A stretch of DNA of 62,000 nt from Nymphaea colorata (taxonomy: Eukaryota; Streptophyta; Magnoliopsida; Nymphaeales; Nymphaeaceae): the NCBI RefSeq assembly GCF_008831285.2, contig NC_045145.1, positions 5,020,802 to 5,082,801 on the forward strand, written 5' to 3'. Every line of letters begins with the position of its first letter. The stretch's first letter is position 1. The notes under the pieces were generated by a model. The model saw only the letters and a program-made list of their open reading frames with translations, did not search any database and had not been told where the DNA came from. The translations under genes were made by a program, and so were the position numbers. This document shows positions 34,253 through 46,399 of the stretch, piece by piece.

Positions 34253-35925
34253 AGTGAAATCTCTATGATATGGTCAATGGTTATTGATGTGTTTTCACAC
34301 TCATTCCGTTCATTAATATCCACAAGCCTCTCATTCTCCAATATGGCAAGAAGCCCTCCAGTTGCACAAACTTGGGCATCACTAGTCGTATTCATAAAAT
34401 ATCTGAACTGCATATCTAGAACCATAAAATAACCAAAAGAAGCTAGAGGCAGAGGTGAAAAAATGTGAAATATTTGTTCATTTTGGTGACACTGAAGGTT
34501 CTATTTCAGTTCCTGAAAACTACCACTAAAATAGAGGACTAAACCTAATGAAAGTACTTTTTAGATACATCAATGAAAATCCATATTTATCTGGCCAGTC
34601 CAAGATAGGAACACAGCCCAGATAATCTCTGGGATTGAAGAACAGGAAATAGTTGTTGTCAGACAACATCGGCTTGCAGTATCACACTCATGACTCGCTC
34701 AGAAAACAAAGCTGTCAGAACATATAACATGTACATCAGAATATTTAACACCCTTTTTTGCAGATCAGCTTGTGTAATTTTTAAGCAAATAATTTCACAA
34801 CCAATTGCTTTCATTGAGTCCAGTTGGGTGTTGTTATGAGGCTTTGTAAAAGCAAGTCATGAGAATTACAGAAAGGCATTTCATAAAGCTTACCTTGGAT
34901 CCTTTTATATTCTCCTAATCCATATATTTTATGACTCACTTGCATCTCGCGGCATTCTAATTCTTTGATCAACGATGTTCTATGCTCTGCATGAATCCAC
35001 TACGTCAATTCGGAATGTAGCAAACGGTAAACCTTTAGTTGGCATTCCATGGAAAATGATTTAACACTCACTAATAATGTTGAGGTTTTTGGGAATCCTT
35101 ATAATGGAGCTGACATTTAAATGCAAGCAAAGCATGTTGAACTTACAAAGCAAACCCTTTCCTTGGTGCTCAGCGCCTCATCCATACTGGAGACCCTAAG
35201 ATATAGCATTATGGAACAGTAAAACGAAAATGTCAAGTATCCATAGCTGACAAAAAGCAAATCAAGCGATTTAGGATCTCTATTTCATTTCTATGTACTA
35301 TAACTAGAAAGACAATGGCAGTGGCCAAGAAAACACAGTTGACAACGAATTCATGTTTCATTTTTGCAAGCCAAATTAATGATCGTTTTAGCATCAAAAG
35401 CAAACTTCATACTGCAGGGAGGATGTTAACAAACTACAAAAGAAAGAAGGCATAATATGAATATTTATGCGGATGACTGTAAACGTTTGATCTGAAAAAA
35501 ATACATGATAAGAATATTAGCCTCGAGAAGGTTAACCGAAACTGGTTAGCAAGACTTGAATAAGTTCGCCCTTTTCACTGAAAGTATAAGAATATTGGCC
35601 ACAGGCACAATCATAAACAAAACTAACATACTTTCTATAGTTCACAAAAGGATTTGCACTAACCTTTCTTTCTTAAAGCAGACACAAATGATTCTTCTGC
35701 TTTAGTGCCTGTGTAAATCACTGATGGGTTTGGTTTGCTTGGTATTTCATTGCAGTAAAATCATTCACAGAAATAAGTAAACTAAACAAATCAAAGAGAA
35801 TGGGGCAGAAGACTGAAGGCTTAATTCTGTGATATTTTATAGTAAACATGCTGCTGTAAAAGTCCAAAGCCATAAAACATGACAGGGAGCCTAGCTGGAT
35901 GACACATGCCAAGTACACCTGGTCC
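34253..35925 (-). pseudogene. MSH5: MSH5 5'-exon pseudogene, right arm
   Basis: Mirror of 18,738-20,410 on the minus strand. The order is DQVYLACV near 35,925, the frame-broken KYQA/PNPSVIYTGTKAEES segment at about 35,663-35,773, YLRVSSMDEALSTKERVCF at 35,147-35,209, and CATGGLLAILENERL at about 34,253-34,408. It has the same frameshift and the same 3' truncation as the left copy. Both were therefore already broken before the duplication, or have been homogenised since. Confidence 0.85.
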
Positions 35926-35933
35926 AATGACAA

Positions 35934-38657
35934 TTAGCAGGTGAGAAGACAAAAGAGCCGATACATCATAGTAAACAATCGGTTTGTCACATAGCAAGAT
36001 AACTTCAAGAGGCTGAGTGGAAACAGTGTCTGGAATGTGATATCAAGAACGAAGCTGAACAGAAACTTATTTTATGAGAACATATTTTAGATCAGACACT
36101 CTCCGACGCTTATCTTGATAATCTAACAACACAATTAGCTCGATGAGTGTAGCAAGACGAGCACATGGAGAAAATGCTTTTACATAGTGCAAATGTCGTT
36201 AGATAAATGGAGGTTCGGTTGGACTTGTTTCCATTTTTCTTATAATCCTCCATAAAATGATTCTGTTGAAACCAGAGTGTGTTATAACAGAGCATTTCAC
36301 CCGCACTAACAGAGCAGCAAAGCAAAAGAAACAGAAAAAAGAGGGCAGCAGAGGTAAACTTCTAAATTTCTCTTATCGTCACAAATCGAAACGAACATAC
36401 TCTGCATACACCGTAAGAAAAATGACAGAGTATCACAGACATATATCAGATTGTGCGGCGCGAAAGGAAATAATTCCATAACACAACTACCTCATACCGA
36501 CGACTATCGCACAAGAGAGGAACTGGAGTAAACGTTTTCCCCAATTTTAGCTTTATCAAAAGGAGAAAAACTAACAGCCACTAAACCGGAGAAGAAACTA
36601 CATCTGGGAAAATATCCAGCACATCTTCACACACGATTCTGAAATACCTTCCCTTAGCAGCACATTCCCCGAAACCAATTTTAAGTGCAACGACCTACAA
36701 GGTTCATGGATCAATAACTTAAAAACACTTTCCCAGCCCATTTTCTCTCTTTGTCTAACAAAACCGAACTCCGCATCTTATAGCAAATACGTTGAGGAAA
36801 ACATCTGGCCACTCTATGAGAAAATGACCATGTTCTTCGCCTTTTTAATCTTCTTCTGCAAAGTCAATTGTCAATCAAGAACAGATAACAGGTTCTCTGA
36901 CAATCTTCTTTCTTTAAACAAGAATTGGAGTCTCGTAGAGCATGGATGATTAAAGAAAGGAAGATCGCGGTCAACCTATGCGAAGATATTGTGATTCTTT
37001 GTTTTCTTGAAGGGAAACTCGGATCAGAGGACGAGAAAACGATCTGGTTCTTCGCTTTCTTGATCTTTAGCAAAATGATTCGCGGATCGAGGATGAATAG
37101 AAATTTCAGAAGCTTACTTATCTACAAAGCGGAAGCGATTTCCATGAATTCAAAAGAATAAAGTTAGTAAAAGCAAAATTCGGCTCAAGCAAGGAGAAGA
37201 TGTTCTGGTCCTTCGTGGTCCTTGACCACCTTGCATGGAAAGGTTTGCTTGGAAAAGATTTTTCCGATCGATGATTTTCGCGCAGAACTTCAACAAATTG
37301 GGCGAGGATCAAGAAAACACCTGAGATTTGAACACCTCTCATCGACTCCTTCTGAAGGACCGTTCATTCCCTTCTCCGGTTCTCCCTCTCCTCTCAATGT
37401 TACCGAGAGTTCCACGTTGAAGCGTTGGAGAGTTTTGAGTATTTCTACTGCCGCCACCCGGTTTATGTAGGGAAAATTTTTCACCGACAGTCATCATTTT
37501 AACCGTAGCTAAGGAAACGGGCCTTATGCTTTCGAGTTTCAAGAAACTGCCACTTCCTAAAATTGATTTCGAAATGGTCACCCGCTTTTTTACGGTCCTT
37601 CCCGTGTCACAATGTATACCACTTCCCTTGATCAAATGGATGAAGTCAGGTCCAGTTTATAGTTCATATTAATCCAAACCCACATTTTCTTAATAAACAG
37701 CATATCCTTCCGAGTCCGAAGTAGATCAAACAATACACATTAATATTAGAATGGGCTAACTATCTGGGCTCCAAAATAAACGTTATCATTTCTCAGATAT
37801 AACATACAGTAATTAAGACTAATTAAGTTCCAGCTCCATGTACTTTTCTTTTGGACAGTAAAATAATGCAAAGAGTGAGATTATCACGCCTAGCTAATTT
37901 CACTTTTAACATTTTAATGGACTCACTGCTCGTATAAAAAAACACTATCTGTCTCCAAAGACATCATATTTTCAGATGTCTCTGTTTGAATCTCCTTGGC
38001 TTCTATATGTCATCTTACATATTGTTGTGTGCTGGTCAATTCACATACCAAACCTAGTCCCAACATTTCGCGCGTGCGCATGTTTCTCATATTTGTATGT
38101 ATGATTCAAATTTTGTAGAAACAACATGAAAATCTGATCTATAAATAAGATTTCAAATAAGATTATTGCTTGAAAATCAACCATATATATGATATAGTAG
38201 CTAGGCTCTGATTTCTTCTGTATCAATCAATAATATCCAGTCTCAGAAAATCGCATATCTTCAATTTCAGAATGCACCTGTACTAAAATTCTTGTTGGAA
38301 AAACTATCGATCACACTAACACGTGTAACGATGACAAATATTTTACCAAGGAACTAAAAGAAAATTCAACTGTCATGGTGGCGAGTCAACTAACAAATTA
38401 AAGCAGTCGCTTCCGTTTTACATATAGCTGATTAACTACTGTTTCCATCAAACCAAATCAAGCACGTAAGGGGGAAGAAAAAGGAGGACTTACTATCAAA
38501 AGCGAAGCAAAGCACCGCCAGGAACACCGATATCGACACTACGCGACTTCGAACCAAACAGTTCAAAGCCCAATCCTGTAATATATACATATATATTTGG
38601 AAATAAATAAAAAATATATATTTGAAAATATAATAAAAATATATATTTGAAAATATA
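35934..38657. other. Mirror of the region upstream of MSH5, no gene recognised
   Basis: Reverse complement of 16,006-18,729. It shows the same unassigned open frames and the same ATATTT-rich end (about 38,580-38,657). Confidence 0.4.
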
Positions 38658-40242
38658 TCAAGAATAAGTGTCTTAACACGTTGCCTTTTTTTCTGCTTCA
38701 ATAAGTTTATATTAGGGTCCTGAAACATATAGAAATAATATTAATAATCAATCATGACGAAATAATAAGAATAAAGCCAACTAGGACAAAGACGACGAAT
38801 TTTTCTTTGACCATCGGTCCTACATGAACAGTAAAATTGCCTCAAGGAAACCAAGTGGCGTATATTTTTAGCAATGAATAAAAGGAGATGGAGAATGAAT
38901 TTGGGGCTTCGACAGGCGGTGTCATCGGGGAGGTGGCTGGCGATGGCCATTGCATTTTTTGGCAAACCCAAAACCTTAAAACCCCTTCAAAGCCTAGTGG
39001 AACACAGCTGGATTTCCTGAAAGACAAATGGCAGTCACCTTTTTATTAGCATGTGTTAATGCTTGTCAAGAGAAAATTTTTGCAGAAAAGGTCGACCCTT
39101 CCTTTTTCAGGGGTAAATTTTTCGTGTGTTTGATGGAGGAGGGGAAATAAGTACTGCTTTCCATCCTCTATAGTATTTCACTTAGTAAGCAAACACTATC
39201 TTATTGATATTTGAGCTTACAACTAAGAAACAGAACATTCAGTTCCAGCTGGCACCCAATGTAATATGAACGGATTAATCATGTTGTCAATTGAAAAAGA
39301 AGCAAATATACTGGTGAAATATGAAGATAATGATGTTAGAATCAGCTCATCTTAAAGTCAAGATATGTTCCATACTTCCATACCTCCAAATTTTGAAGCT
39401 GGTGGATGCATAATCATAGTAAGCAATCCTCACTGTGCGCACACAAATCACATGGCTCCCCATGTATGTTAAAATTATAGTACAAGGACAAATATGCGCC
39501 AAATACTACTCACACTCACCATACACACTTGAATTGCACTCCTCAATAGCAGCAACACCGTGGGAATTACAAAACACTAATTCAAACTAACAAAAGGAAA
39601 TGTATTGTTGACAAATTATTTACAATCATAAAAATTACATTCATAATGTTTTCTTTTTTACAACTGTTTGTGTTATGACCTATTGAACTATTTGCACGTA
39701 TACCTATTTCAAATAGGTGTATGTTTCGCCTCAGTAGTAGCTGCACCGTGGGAGGAGAAAACTCTAAAGAATGGTTGAACAAGTTGTTAAATTTGTGTTA
39801 AAAAATTAAAATGATTGAAATCGTAAGTTTGTATGAATACGAATGAGATTCAAGCCATTCGTTTGATCTCTTATATTTAATCCAATGAAAACTCTAAAGT
39901 TTTTGTTTGATATGTTCTGAAATGTTATTAAGAAAACTTTGTTTCAGTTAAGATGCTAAAATCATAATCCAAGTTGTGGGTGAAGCATCTGATTAGTCTT
40001 TTATATCCACTCTTTCTTGGCTAAACTATCAATTTGAGCAAGTTCGTTCTTCTGTTTCACTATATGGCTTCTTGCATGGATGCATGGGTCCTTTAGCAAT
40101 GTGCTTTGATGGTAAATCTAGCGGATATTTTATCCAGAATTTCTAAATCTCTCAAATTCATATGTATATCATCTCGGTGCAGTTCCTAAACACCCTTATA
40201 TATCTTATTTCTTACCTTCAATAACTTCTTAAAATATTTTAT

Positions 40243-40400
40243 TGGATGATTCTGTGAGATTCAATTCCATGTTTTTGTACAAAAGATGGTATAGGTGTTT
40301 CACTGCATTAGATGGATTATCAATCGACTTAGGGAAGGTGGAGAGGAAGACAAACCTCACCTTGGAAGTATTTTGGGTTGAATATGATGGATAAAAACCG
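40243..40400 (+). pseudogene. JMJ21: JMJ21-like exon A, right side
   Basis: The plus strand reads FLYKRWYRCFTALDGLS, then KVERKTNLTLEVF, then EYDG-stop-KPL. It matches the disabled version of R1/R2 (TAA, and CT in place of the donor GT). It is followed about 0.8 kb later by exon B in the correct order and strand, so this is the best-preserved arrangement of the JMJ21 fragment. Confidence 0.8.
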
Positions 40401-40440
40401 CTAAGGACAAGTCATGATCATTCGGTTTTAACCACAATGT

Positions 40441-40770
40441 CGGCCTAGTATTTCCTTTAGATAAGCTATATATTTCATTGTTCATAATTCTTTTGCACGT
40501 GAAACTAAACATTGACCTCTGGAACCATCTGGTCTTTGTGCTTGTTGAACTTACTTTGATAGTTCACTTCTTCCTTAAGCAGAAGCAGCATGTTTTTCAT
40601 GTGGCAAACAAGCATGCATAACATACAAAACCTTTCTTCTCCTATAACAATATGAATTTTAGGCCATGCTCGGAAACCTGATAATGAAAAATCAAGACGA
40701 CCTCTATGAAAGGCAAGACATTGATGGGATTGAGTCCAAGCTTTCTCCCTTTTGTTCAATTGGGTTTAGG
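40441..40770. repeat. Diverged outward extension of the arm (JMJ21 intron)
   Basis: Reverse-complement homology to the tandem units (about 9,540-9,820) continues here but is diverged. The frame KREKAWTQSHQCLAFHRGRLD versus the R1 version shows the kinship. A 41-bp piece at about 40,440-40,480 (cggcctagtatttcc...) is present here but missing from the units. The homology stops where the units switch to the bZIP fragment. Confidence 0.75.
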
Positions 40771-41189
40771 TACACTATCTTCTAAACTAGGTTTGGTCAG
40801 TTACCAGCATGTTTGTTTGACCTTTAGTTCATTTAATTTAATTGCATCTTCATCGTGTCAGACAAATTTTGTTAATGGCCTATATTTGTCCCAACATTTT
40901 GTGGCAGTATACCATCTATAGATGTGTACTGGTTGCACTTTGTATGAGCTGCCTCTGATGTTGACCTTCACTACATGTTTGGAGTATGAAATTCCTTTTG
41001 TTTTTCAACTCATCCATTGTTTAATATTCTGCAGAATTCTTTGATGATATTGCATTCAGTGAAGCACTATTGTACTTATTGAAGAACTTAGCTACTGCAG
41101 TAGAAGAGAAATGAAATTTTGCTGGGAAGTTTCATAGTCTTCTGAAATTGTAAGTTGCTCATTCTCAAAACCGGTTATTCTCTCCAGGT

Positions 41190-41363
41190 ACTCTTGACTA
41201 GTTTATCACAAAGTTTAGCTGCAATAAATAAATGGACAGCTGAGCAATTGGGAGAGGACTATGGCGATGCTTCTTTCAGAATTTCTCAAGAGAGCGCAAA
41301 GAAAATAAGAAAGAAATTCAAGGATTATGCTACCTACATGAAAGCTCAACATGATGAGGCCTG
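41190..41363 (+). pseudogene. JMJ21: JMJ21-like exon B (start of JmjC core)
   Basis: After an acceptor (ctccag) the frame reads VLLTSLSQSLAAINKWTAEQL, then GEDYGDASFRISQ, then KKFKDYATYMKAQHDEA. This is the stretch of JMJD6-like JmjC proteins just before the PLYIFD strand (JMJ21: WTVDQL..NYGDTAFRISQ...MKFKDY..YMK.Q.DEDPLYIFD). The Fe(II)-binding HxD...H residues lie further on and are absent. After DEA the sequence leaves the family (WWRTRCLHF-stop) with no GT donor. It lies 0.8 kb downstream of exon A, so the fragment carries its intron. Confidence 0.85.
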
Positions 41364-41480
41364 GTGGCGCACACGCTGCCTTCATTTTTGAAATCAGTAA
41401 TATCCCTTCCCCACTAATGGATTTGTGGTTTTCTTCATTTACGGCGGTACCTCTCTTTTTCCAGTGGTCTTCGCACTTGA

Positions 41481-42127
41481 TTTGTTTGATATGTTCTGAA
41501 ATGTTATTATGGAAACTTTGTTTCAATTAAGATGCTAAAATCATAATCCATGCTGTGGGTGCGGCATCTGATTAGTCTTTTATATCCACTCTTTCTTGGC
41601 TAAACTATCAAGTTGAGCAAGTTTGTTCTTCTGTTTCACTATATGGCTTCTTGCATGGATGCATGGGTCCTTTACCAATGTGCTTTGATGGTAAATCTAG
41701 CGGATATTTTATTCAGAATTTCTAAATTTCTCGGTGCAGTTCCTAAACACCCTTATATATCTTATTTCTTACCTTCAGTAACTTCTTAAAATATTTTATT
41801 GGATGATTCTGTGAGATTCAGTTCCATGTTTTTGTACAAAAGATGGTGTAGGTGTTTCACTGCATTAGATGGATTATCAATCGACTTAGGGAAGGTGGAG
41901 AGGAAGACAAACCTCACCTTGGAAGTATTTTGGGTTGAATATGATGGAAAAAAACCACTAAGGACAAGTCATGATCATTCGGTTTTAACCACAATGTCGG
42001 CCTAGTATTTCCTTTAGATAAGCTATATATTTCATTGTTCATAATTCTTTTGCACGTGAAACTGAACATTGACCTCTGGAACCATCTGGTCTTCGTGCTT
42101 GTTGAACTTACTTTGATAGTTCATTTC
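41481..42127 (+). repeat. JMJ21: Direct duplication of 39,900-40,562 with a second JMJ21 exon A
   Basis: Diverged direct copy of the JMJ21 exon A region placed after exon B. Exon A (41,799-42,005) here is open and reads SSMFLYKRWCRCFTALDG...EYDGKKPLRTS, without the TAA of the 40.3-kb copy. The following 'cggcctagtatttcctttag' segment is present as at 40,441. The two copies share more with each other than with R3. Confidence 0.85.
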
Positions 42128-43630
42128 AGCCACTGAAACATGTAAAAGAATAAAATATATAACTAGTATTGAACGATTTCCTTAGGTATTTGAACTCAAG
42201 CTAGGGTCCTCTCTCGTTGAAATAGTAAAGAATTTAAATACTTAAGGTGCACCACTTTTTATAACACCCTCTGATCAGACACCGGATTTTCCAAAAGTTC
42301 CAGTCTCTAACAATTGCCTCAGTTCGGCATCATGTTAACAAGCCTTAGTAGTAGACGAATATAGGAGTTCTGATAACCTTTAACCAATGATAGCTCTCAA
42401 AAAAACCGTTTTAACACTCTGTAAGACACACACAAGAACCCAACTTCAACTCAACGACGTCTTCATCCTACCATAAAAGAACCACATGAGATCTTCCAAG
42501 ATAATCGATTATAAAGTTTATAAAGTAGCGACAATATTAATAAGGCCATACAAAACCTTTTCCAAGTCACCAAAGAAAATTTCCAAGGCACCTTCCTTGT
42601 TGGGTGTCCCCTTTCCATAGAATATCTTGCCACCGGACCACCATAGCAATTAGCGTCGTGAAAAATTGTATCAGCTTAAGGCCGAAATGTATTGTTAAAT
42701 AAGATTAAAGCCTACCACCTTTTTTTTTGCTTCAGAAGTTGAAAAAAAATCCAAAATATTTCAAATTCAACAAAAAGATAAATAATGAAACCGAGTAAAC
42801 CCATTTTAATTTTACATTGAATTTGCCTTGGTCTGGTCACATTTTGATATTATTAAGGTAAACTAGGTTTTGCACAAAGTCCCGTGCAGGAATTGAATTA
42901 CAATTAGGTCCAGGTTTGGGTAGGCAAAATATTTTCATCTTAGGCTAAATGAACTTTGATTACGTTATTACCTTTTTAAGTGATTACGTGAGGTTTGAAA
43001 AGGCCTAACGCATCTGGAATCAGGTTGAAATTTTGCTTTCAAGAGTCAAACCAATTTTTTATATAAAATCATACTTTCCCGTTCTCTTAGCTGATATGAT
43101 AAGAAGATCAGAAACTTCAGGGAGAGAGGGCAATGTTTTCACCCTTTCCATCTAATTCACTTCACGGTGGGGGAGAAACTCCACCATTTTCCGGCCACCA
43201 GTCGATCAAAATGATATCATGCCTATACCAATTTGCACAACCTTCGCCAAAACACAGGAAAGGAAAAGGATCTACCTTTCTTTTACAGAGGACTGCCAAT
43301 ATATAAAATGGAAACTGAATTGACCAGGGTCTACCTTTCTTTTTTGTTTGCAAACCCAAATTTTGAAATCCAAAACGAAAGAGTTAAGTTCAAGTTATTT
43401 GCAAATCAAATTTCTCCAAAAACCTGATTTATGTGCAAAACCTCGTTTGTTCCCTCTAGCATTCAAAGGGGGCCAAAAACGTGACCGTTGGTGCTCTGCA
43501 CCATTCTTAACAATCCATCCTTGTAAATATAAATTCTACATTTTTTTTCGCCGGCTTTCGGTTTCTCCCCACAATTCATTTCGCTTGACAGACAAATTAA
43601 TGTATCCCCTAGCTAACCGTTGCCAACAAT
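42128..43630. other. No gene recognised; possible minus-strand LTR relic
   Basis: About 42,230-42,700, read on the minus strand, has the look of a decayed gypsy-type LTR (...ggacacccaac..ggtgccttgg..., ending in ...gggtgttataaaaagtgg), but no primer site or ends were confirmed. 42,700-43,630 is AT-rich with a C-rich patch near 43,150-43,200. I see no gene in it. Confidence 0.2.
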
Positions 43631-43636
43631 TTCACT

Positions 43637-43816
43637 CGTCCAATATGACAAAAACACTAAATAGCAGCTTCTCATATAATTTAACATTAAGATGGTAACC
43701 ATCTGCCTGGTGATAGACATCACCTGTAAGATCACCACCTGCAGGCCTTTCAGCAAGTGCAGGGGCAACACCTCAGATTCTTCAATCTTTGCCAAAAGGA
43801 CTGTCTGACTCAACAT
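43637..43816 (-). pseudogene. PATROL1: PATROL1 (MUN-domain) mid-region fragment
   Basis: The minus strand reads LLAKIEESEVLP, then in another frame LAERPAGGDLTGDVYHQADG and YHLNVKLYEKLLFSVF. Both match the region before the MUN domain of the plant unc-13-like protein PATROL1 (DUF810), which controls delivery of plasma-membrane H+-ATPase. The roughly 20 residues that normally lie between them are deleted, and the frame changes there. The donor after ILDE is lost. In the protein this part precedes the pieces at 48.7-45.2 kb, but on the minus strand it lies after them. It therefore belongs to a second copy or has been moved. Confidence 0.85.
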
Positions 43817-45158
43817 ATGGCATCGCAGGATGGTGTAGAAGTCCTTCTTCTAGTATATTTAACTACTAAAGAAAAACAGAAAAAGCAAAAGTTCACTCCT
43901 AGATTGGAAAAGAAGATCTCACAACATGAAGAATCTACAGACCACAAACCTGCCTTTTCTGCCATTTTAGATACGATTTTTTGTCAGAAAAATCTGCCTG
44001 TGAAGTACAACACACTAGTTCTAGTGGCTCCTAGAGGGTGTTCATCCTTTTCCCAAGTCTACCATTGAGTGCATGAAGAAAGCATTGTCATGTTCTGGGC
44101 ATCCGTTGCATCTGAAATATGAATAACCAAGCAATCTAGAAAGGAGAGAAAATAGCCATACAAGCATCAAGAATAAAACTGTCGAACCAGCATATGTTTG
44201 TTGAGAGAGTTAAAATTAAAAAGATTCAAACCAAAGCTCAGTCTACCAATAAGAGTGTGTTTCTTTCGCTGTAGATCTGGGAGCACAACGGATAATGGTG
44301 AGATTACGATATCGAGTTTATTTAGCACCTTCTGTGGCCGTACAGTACAGTAAGGGAGATGCAATGGAAGGACTGCCCTAATGAAAAGGGAAGAGGACTT
44401 CAAAGTGACCTTTAAACTGACTCGGCCATTGGCCGTTGCATTGGCAAGCGCATAGCCAATTTGCAGGGTCAAAGGCGTTATTGGCGCTGAAGGTATAACT
44501 TTAGACATTTTGGCAGAATGCAAGGCCTCCATTTTAAAATGGGGTGTCAATTTTGCTGCACCTAAACACAGACCAGAAATATGTGGCATGCAGCGCTTGT
44601 TGAGTAAAAATTTACATCACGCAGATAGGGAGTAATATGAATTACGAAGTATGTATTTATATCACGCAGATAGAATAATAACTCTTTCAAACTTCAGGTT
44701 TCATGATACAGCTAATGCCTACTGAATAGACCTAAAGTTCTAGCCCTAATTTTTCAATTGTACTGTGTTTTCTACCCATCTTGACTGCAAACTCATTTTC
44801 ACCTCAGGATAACACAATCAGGCAAGCTAACACAATCAGGCAAGCTGCAGCACCTAATGGCTGATTCAGCTTATCACATCAAAAGGCGAATACCATTGTC
44901 AAGAGTATTGTTCTTCTAGTTATAACAGTAGAGGATTTTCTCAGTGGCAAAGCTGTTCTTTTCGGGAGAGCAAATCTGAATAATTTTTTTTTTTTAAAAA
45001 TATTCTAAAAATTAAGTAAAAATAAAAATAAAATACAAAATAATGATGATAACAATGAATTTAACGTGCAACATTATATAATAAAAGCAGGATTGCAACA
45101 GGCAGAACTGAAGGTGATGAACAGGTGCAGTAAAGCATTAAGCAATAATCAAGCTCAC
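43817..45158. other. No recognised gene; one 140-codon unassigned frame
   Basis: A minus-strand frame at 44,167-44,589 (140 codons, starting MPHISGLCLGAAKL) is the longest non-retroelement open frame in the window. It matches nothing I know. It lies where the C-terminal PATROL1 exons would be expected but does not resemble them. An 18-bp tandem duplication (acacaatcaggcaagct) lies at about 44,812-44,846. A poly-T/AT patch lies at about 44,985-45,060. Confidence 0.25.
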
Positions 45159-45276
45159 CTATCTGGGCAACACCATTCCTTGTGTAAACTTAAAATGCAT
45201 TATCAAGACCATAGAAGAAGCCATTCAATTCTGCGAGCCTCATAGGCACTTTCAAGGCAAAAAACTGATCAACCGC
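45159..45276 (-). pseudogene. PATROL1: PATROL1 exon (after the SPQQ exon)
   Basis: A 118-nt exon on the minus strand with acceptor gtAG and donor GTGAGC both intact. It reads VDQFFALKVPMRLAELNG, then GLDNAF, a stop, and VYTRN. This matches the PATROL1 segment that directly follows the HGSSIVEVYRIVEE exon. One in-frame stop (TAA) disables it. Confidence 0.9.
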
Positions 45277-46399
45277 CTACTCGTTAAGAAAAGAAAAAGA
45301 TATAAGACATGAGGACAAGAAAAGTTCTCTCTCATAAAGCATGAAGTAAGCAGAACCAACATTGTATGTCAAGAGGATTAAAGAAAACATGCCATGCCAT
45401 TGCTGAATATGAAAATCCACAAGTGTTGGCAAAGAACATTCAAGAGCACACTAGTCAAACATAGGAGAAAATGATTAAACAGCTGCAAGCTGTCTCCCAG
45501 AGGAAAACCTGCTGGAAGCCAGGGAGTTGATTCTTTCCATTAGAATAGGTCCGGTATCAAAATGAACTGATGAAAACAGATCAAACGTTCATTAGTAAGA
45601 CATGGTAACTTAAGTATACATAAGTGTTAGAGACACCCAAAGATGACCTGCATGACAATCCCATGCAGCAGTTCTACGACAAAAAAGAAGATACGTGAAA
45701 GATTCACCTCTAAAGTCAACATATCAAGGAATAGAATAGAAACATCAATCCCATGACCAAAATCAGCTACAAGATTTTTTTTATTTTTTTATCCACTCCT
45801 ATACATCCATCATGAGCAATACAAATTAGATTTATTGATAACAAGGCCATTGCATCAATACACTTCAAATGCCAGTAACTTCAGAAGAAAAAAAAAAAAG
45901 AATTCGACTAAATGCAAGGTTGAAATGCTGAATTTAGGACTGTTCACTACGTATTGCCAATAAAGGACAACCTTTAACAAGAGAAACGTGAAAGCTCCAA
46001 AACAATCAAGGCAAGTTTTGGAAAAGGTGTTTCGCAGCAGCGAAGGAAACCTAAATTCCTTTCAGAAATTCTCAAGAACACACCGAAATATTTAAAAATA
46101 ATAAAGCTATTCATCAAACCAGAGTTTTTACCCTGTTAATAAGAAAGGCCTCCTGTTAATTGAACCATAGCTTGTTCATTAATTACATTAGGTTAATGAG
46201 ATCAAATTATTAAAATAGCATCCATGTAAAATAACATCCATGTAAACAATAAATTTACAACCGACCACTCAACCTTTGGGCAATAACAAATGGATCATCA
46301 TTTTTTGCACCACAATAAATAGGCCATCTTCTTATAAAAAAGACATTAGAATGTATACATAATTTGCCATTTTAACCTTTCTTTGAATTTATTTTTAGA
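45277..46399. other. No gene seen, intron-like AT-rich DNA
   Basis: By position this is intron between PATROL1 exons. I see only short A/T runs (for example 45,776-45,790) and no recognised feature. Confidence 0.4.

Larger units (their letters stand above)
30322..40440. repeat. Right arm of the giant inverted repeat
   Basis: Reverse complement of the left arm. The outer part (about 32,815-40,440) is near-identical. The inner part (30,322-32,815) is diverged, with an about 380-bp deletion at about 32,360 (left 22,250-22,630, which removed NFS2) and several short private tandem duplications. Only one copy of the 2,205-type segment is present on this side. Confidence 0.95.

Noticed and set aside
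14223-40440. Inverted repeat as a plastid-genome inverted repeat
   Set aside because: No rRNA, tRNA or plastid genes; content is nuclear gene introns and exons with retroelements nearby.
14223-40440. The arms as terminal inverted repeats of one giant DNA transposon
   Set aside because: No target duplication or transposon-type ends at the outer edges. On the right, homology to the tandem units continues, diverged, beyond the arm edge to about 40,770.
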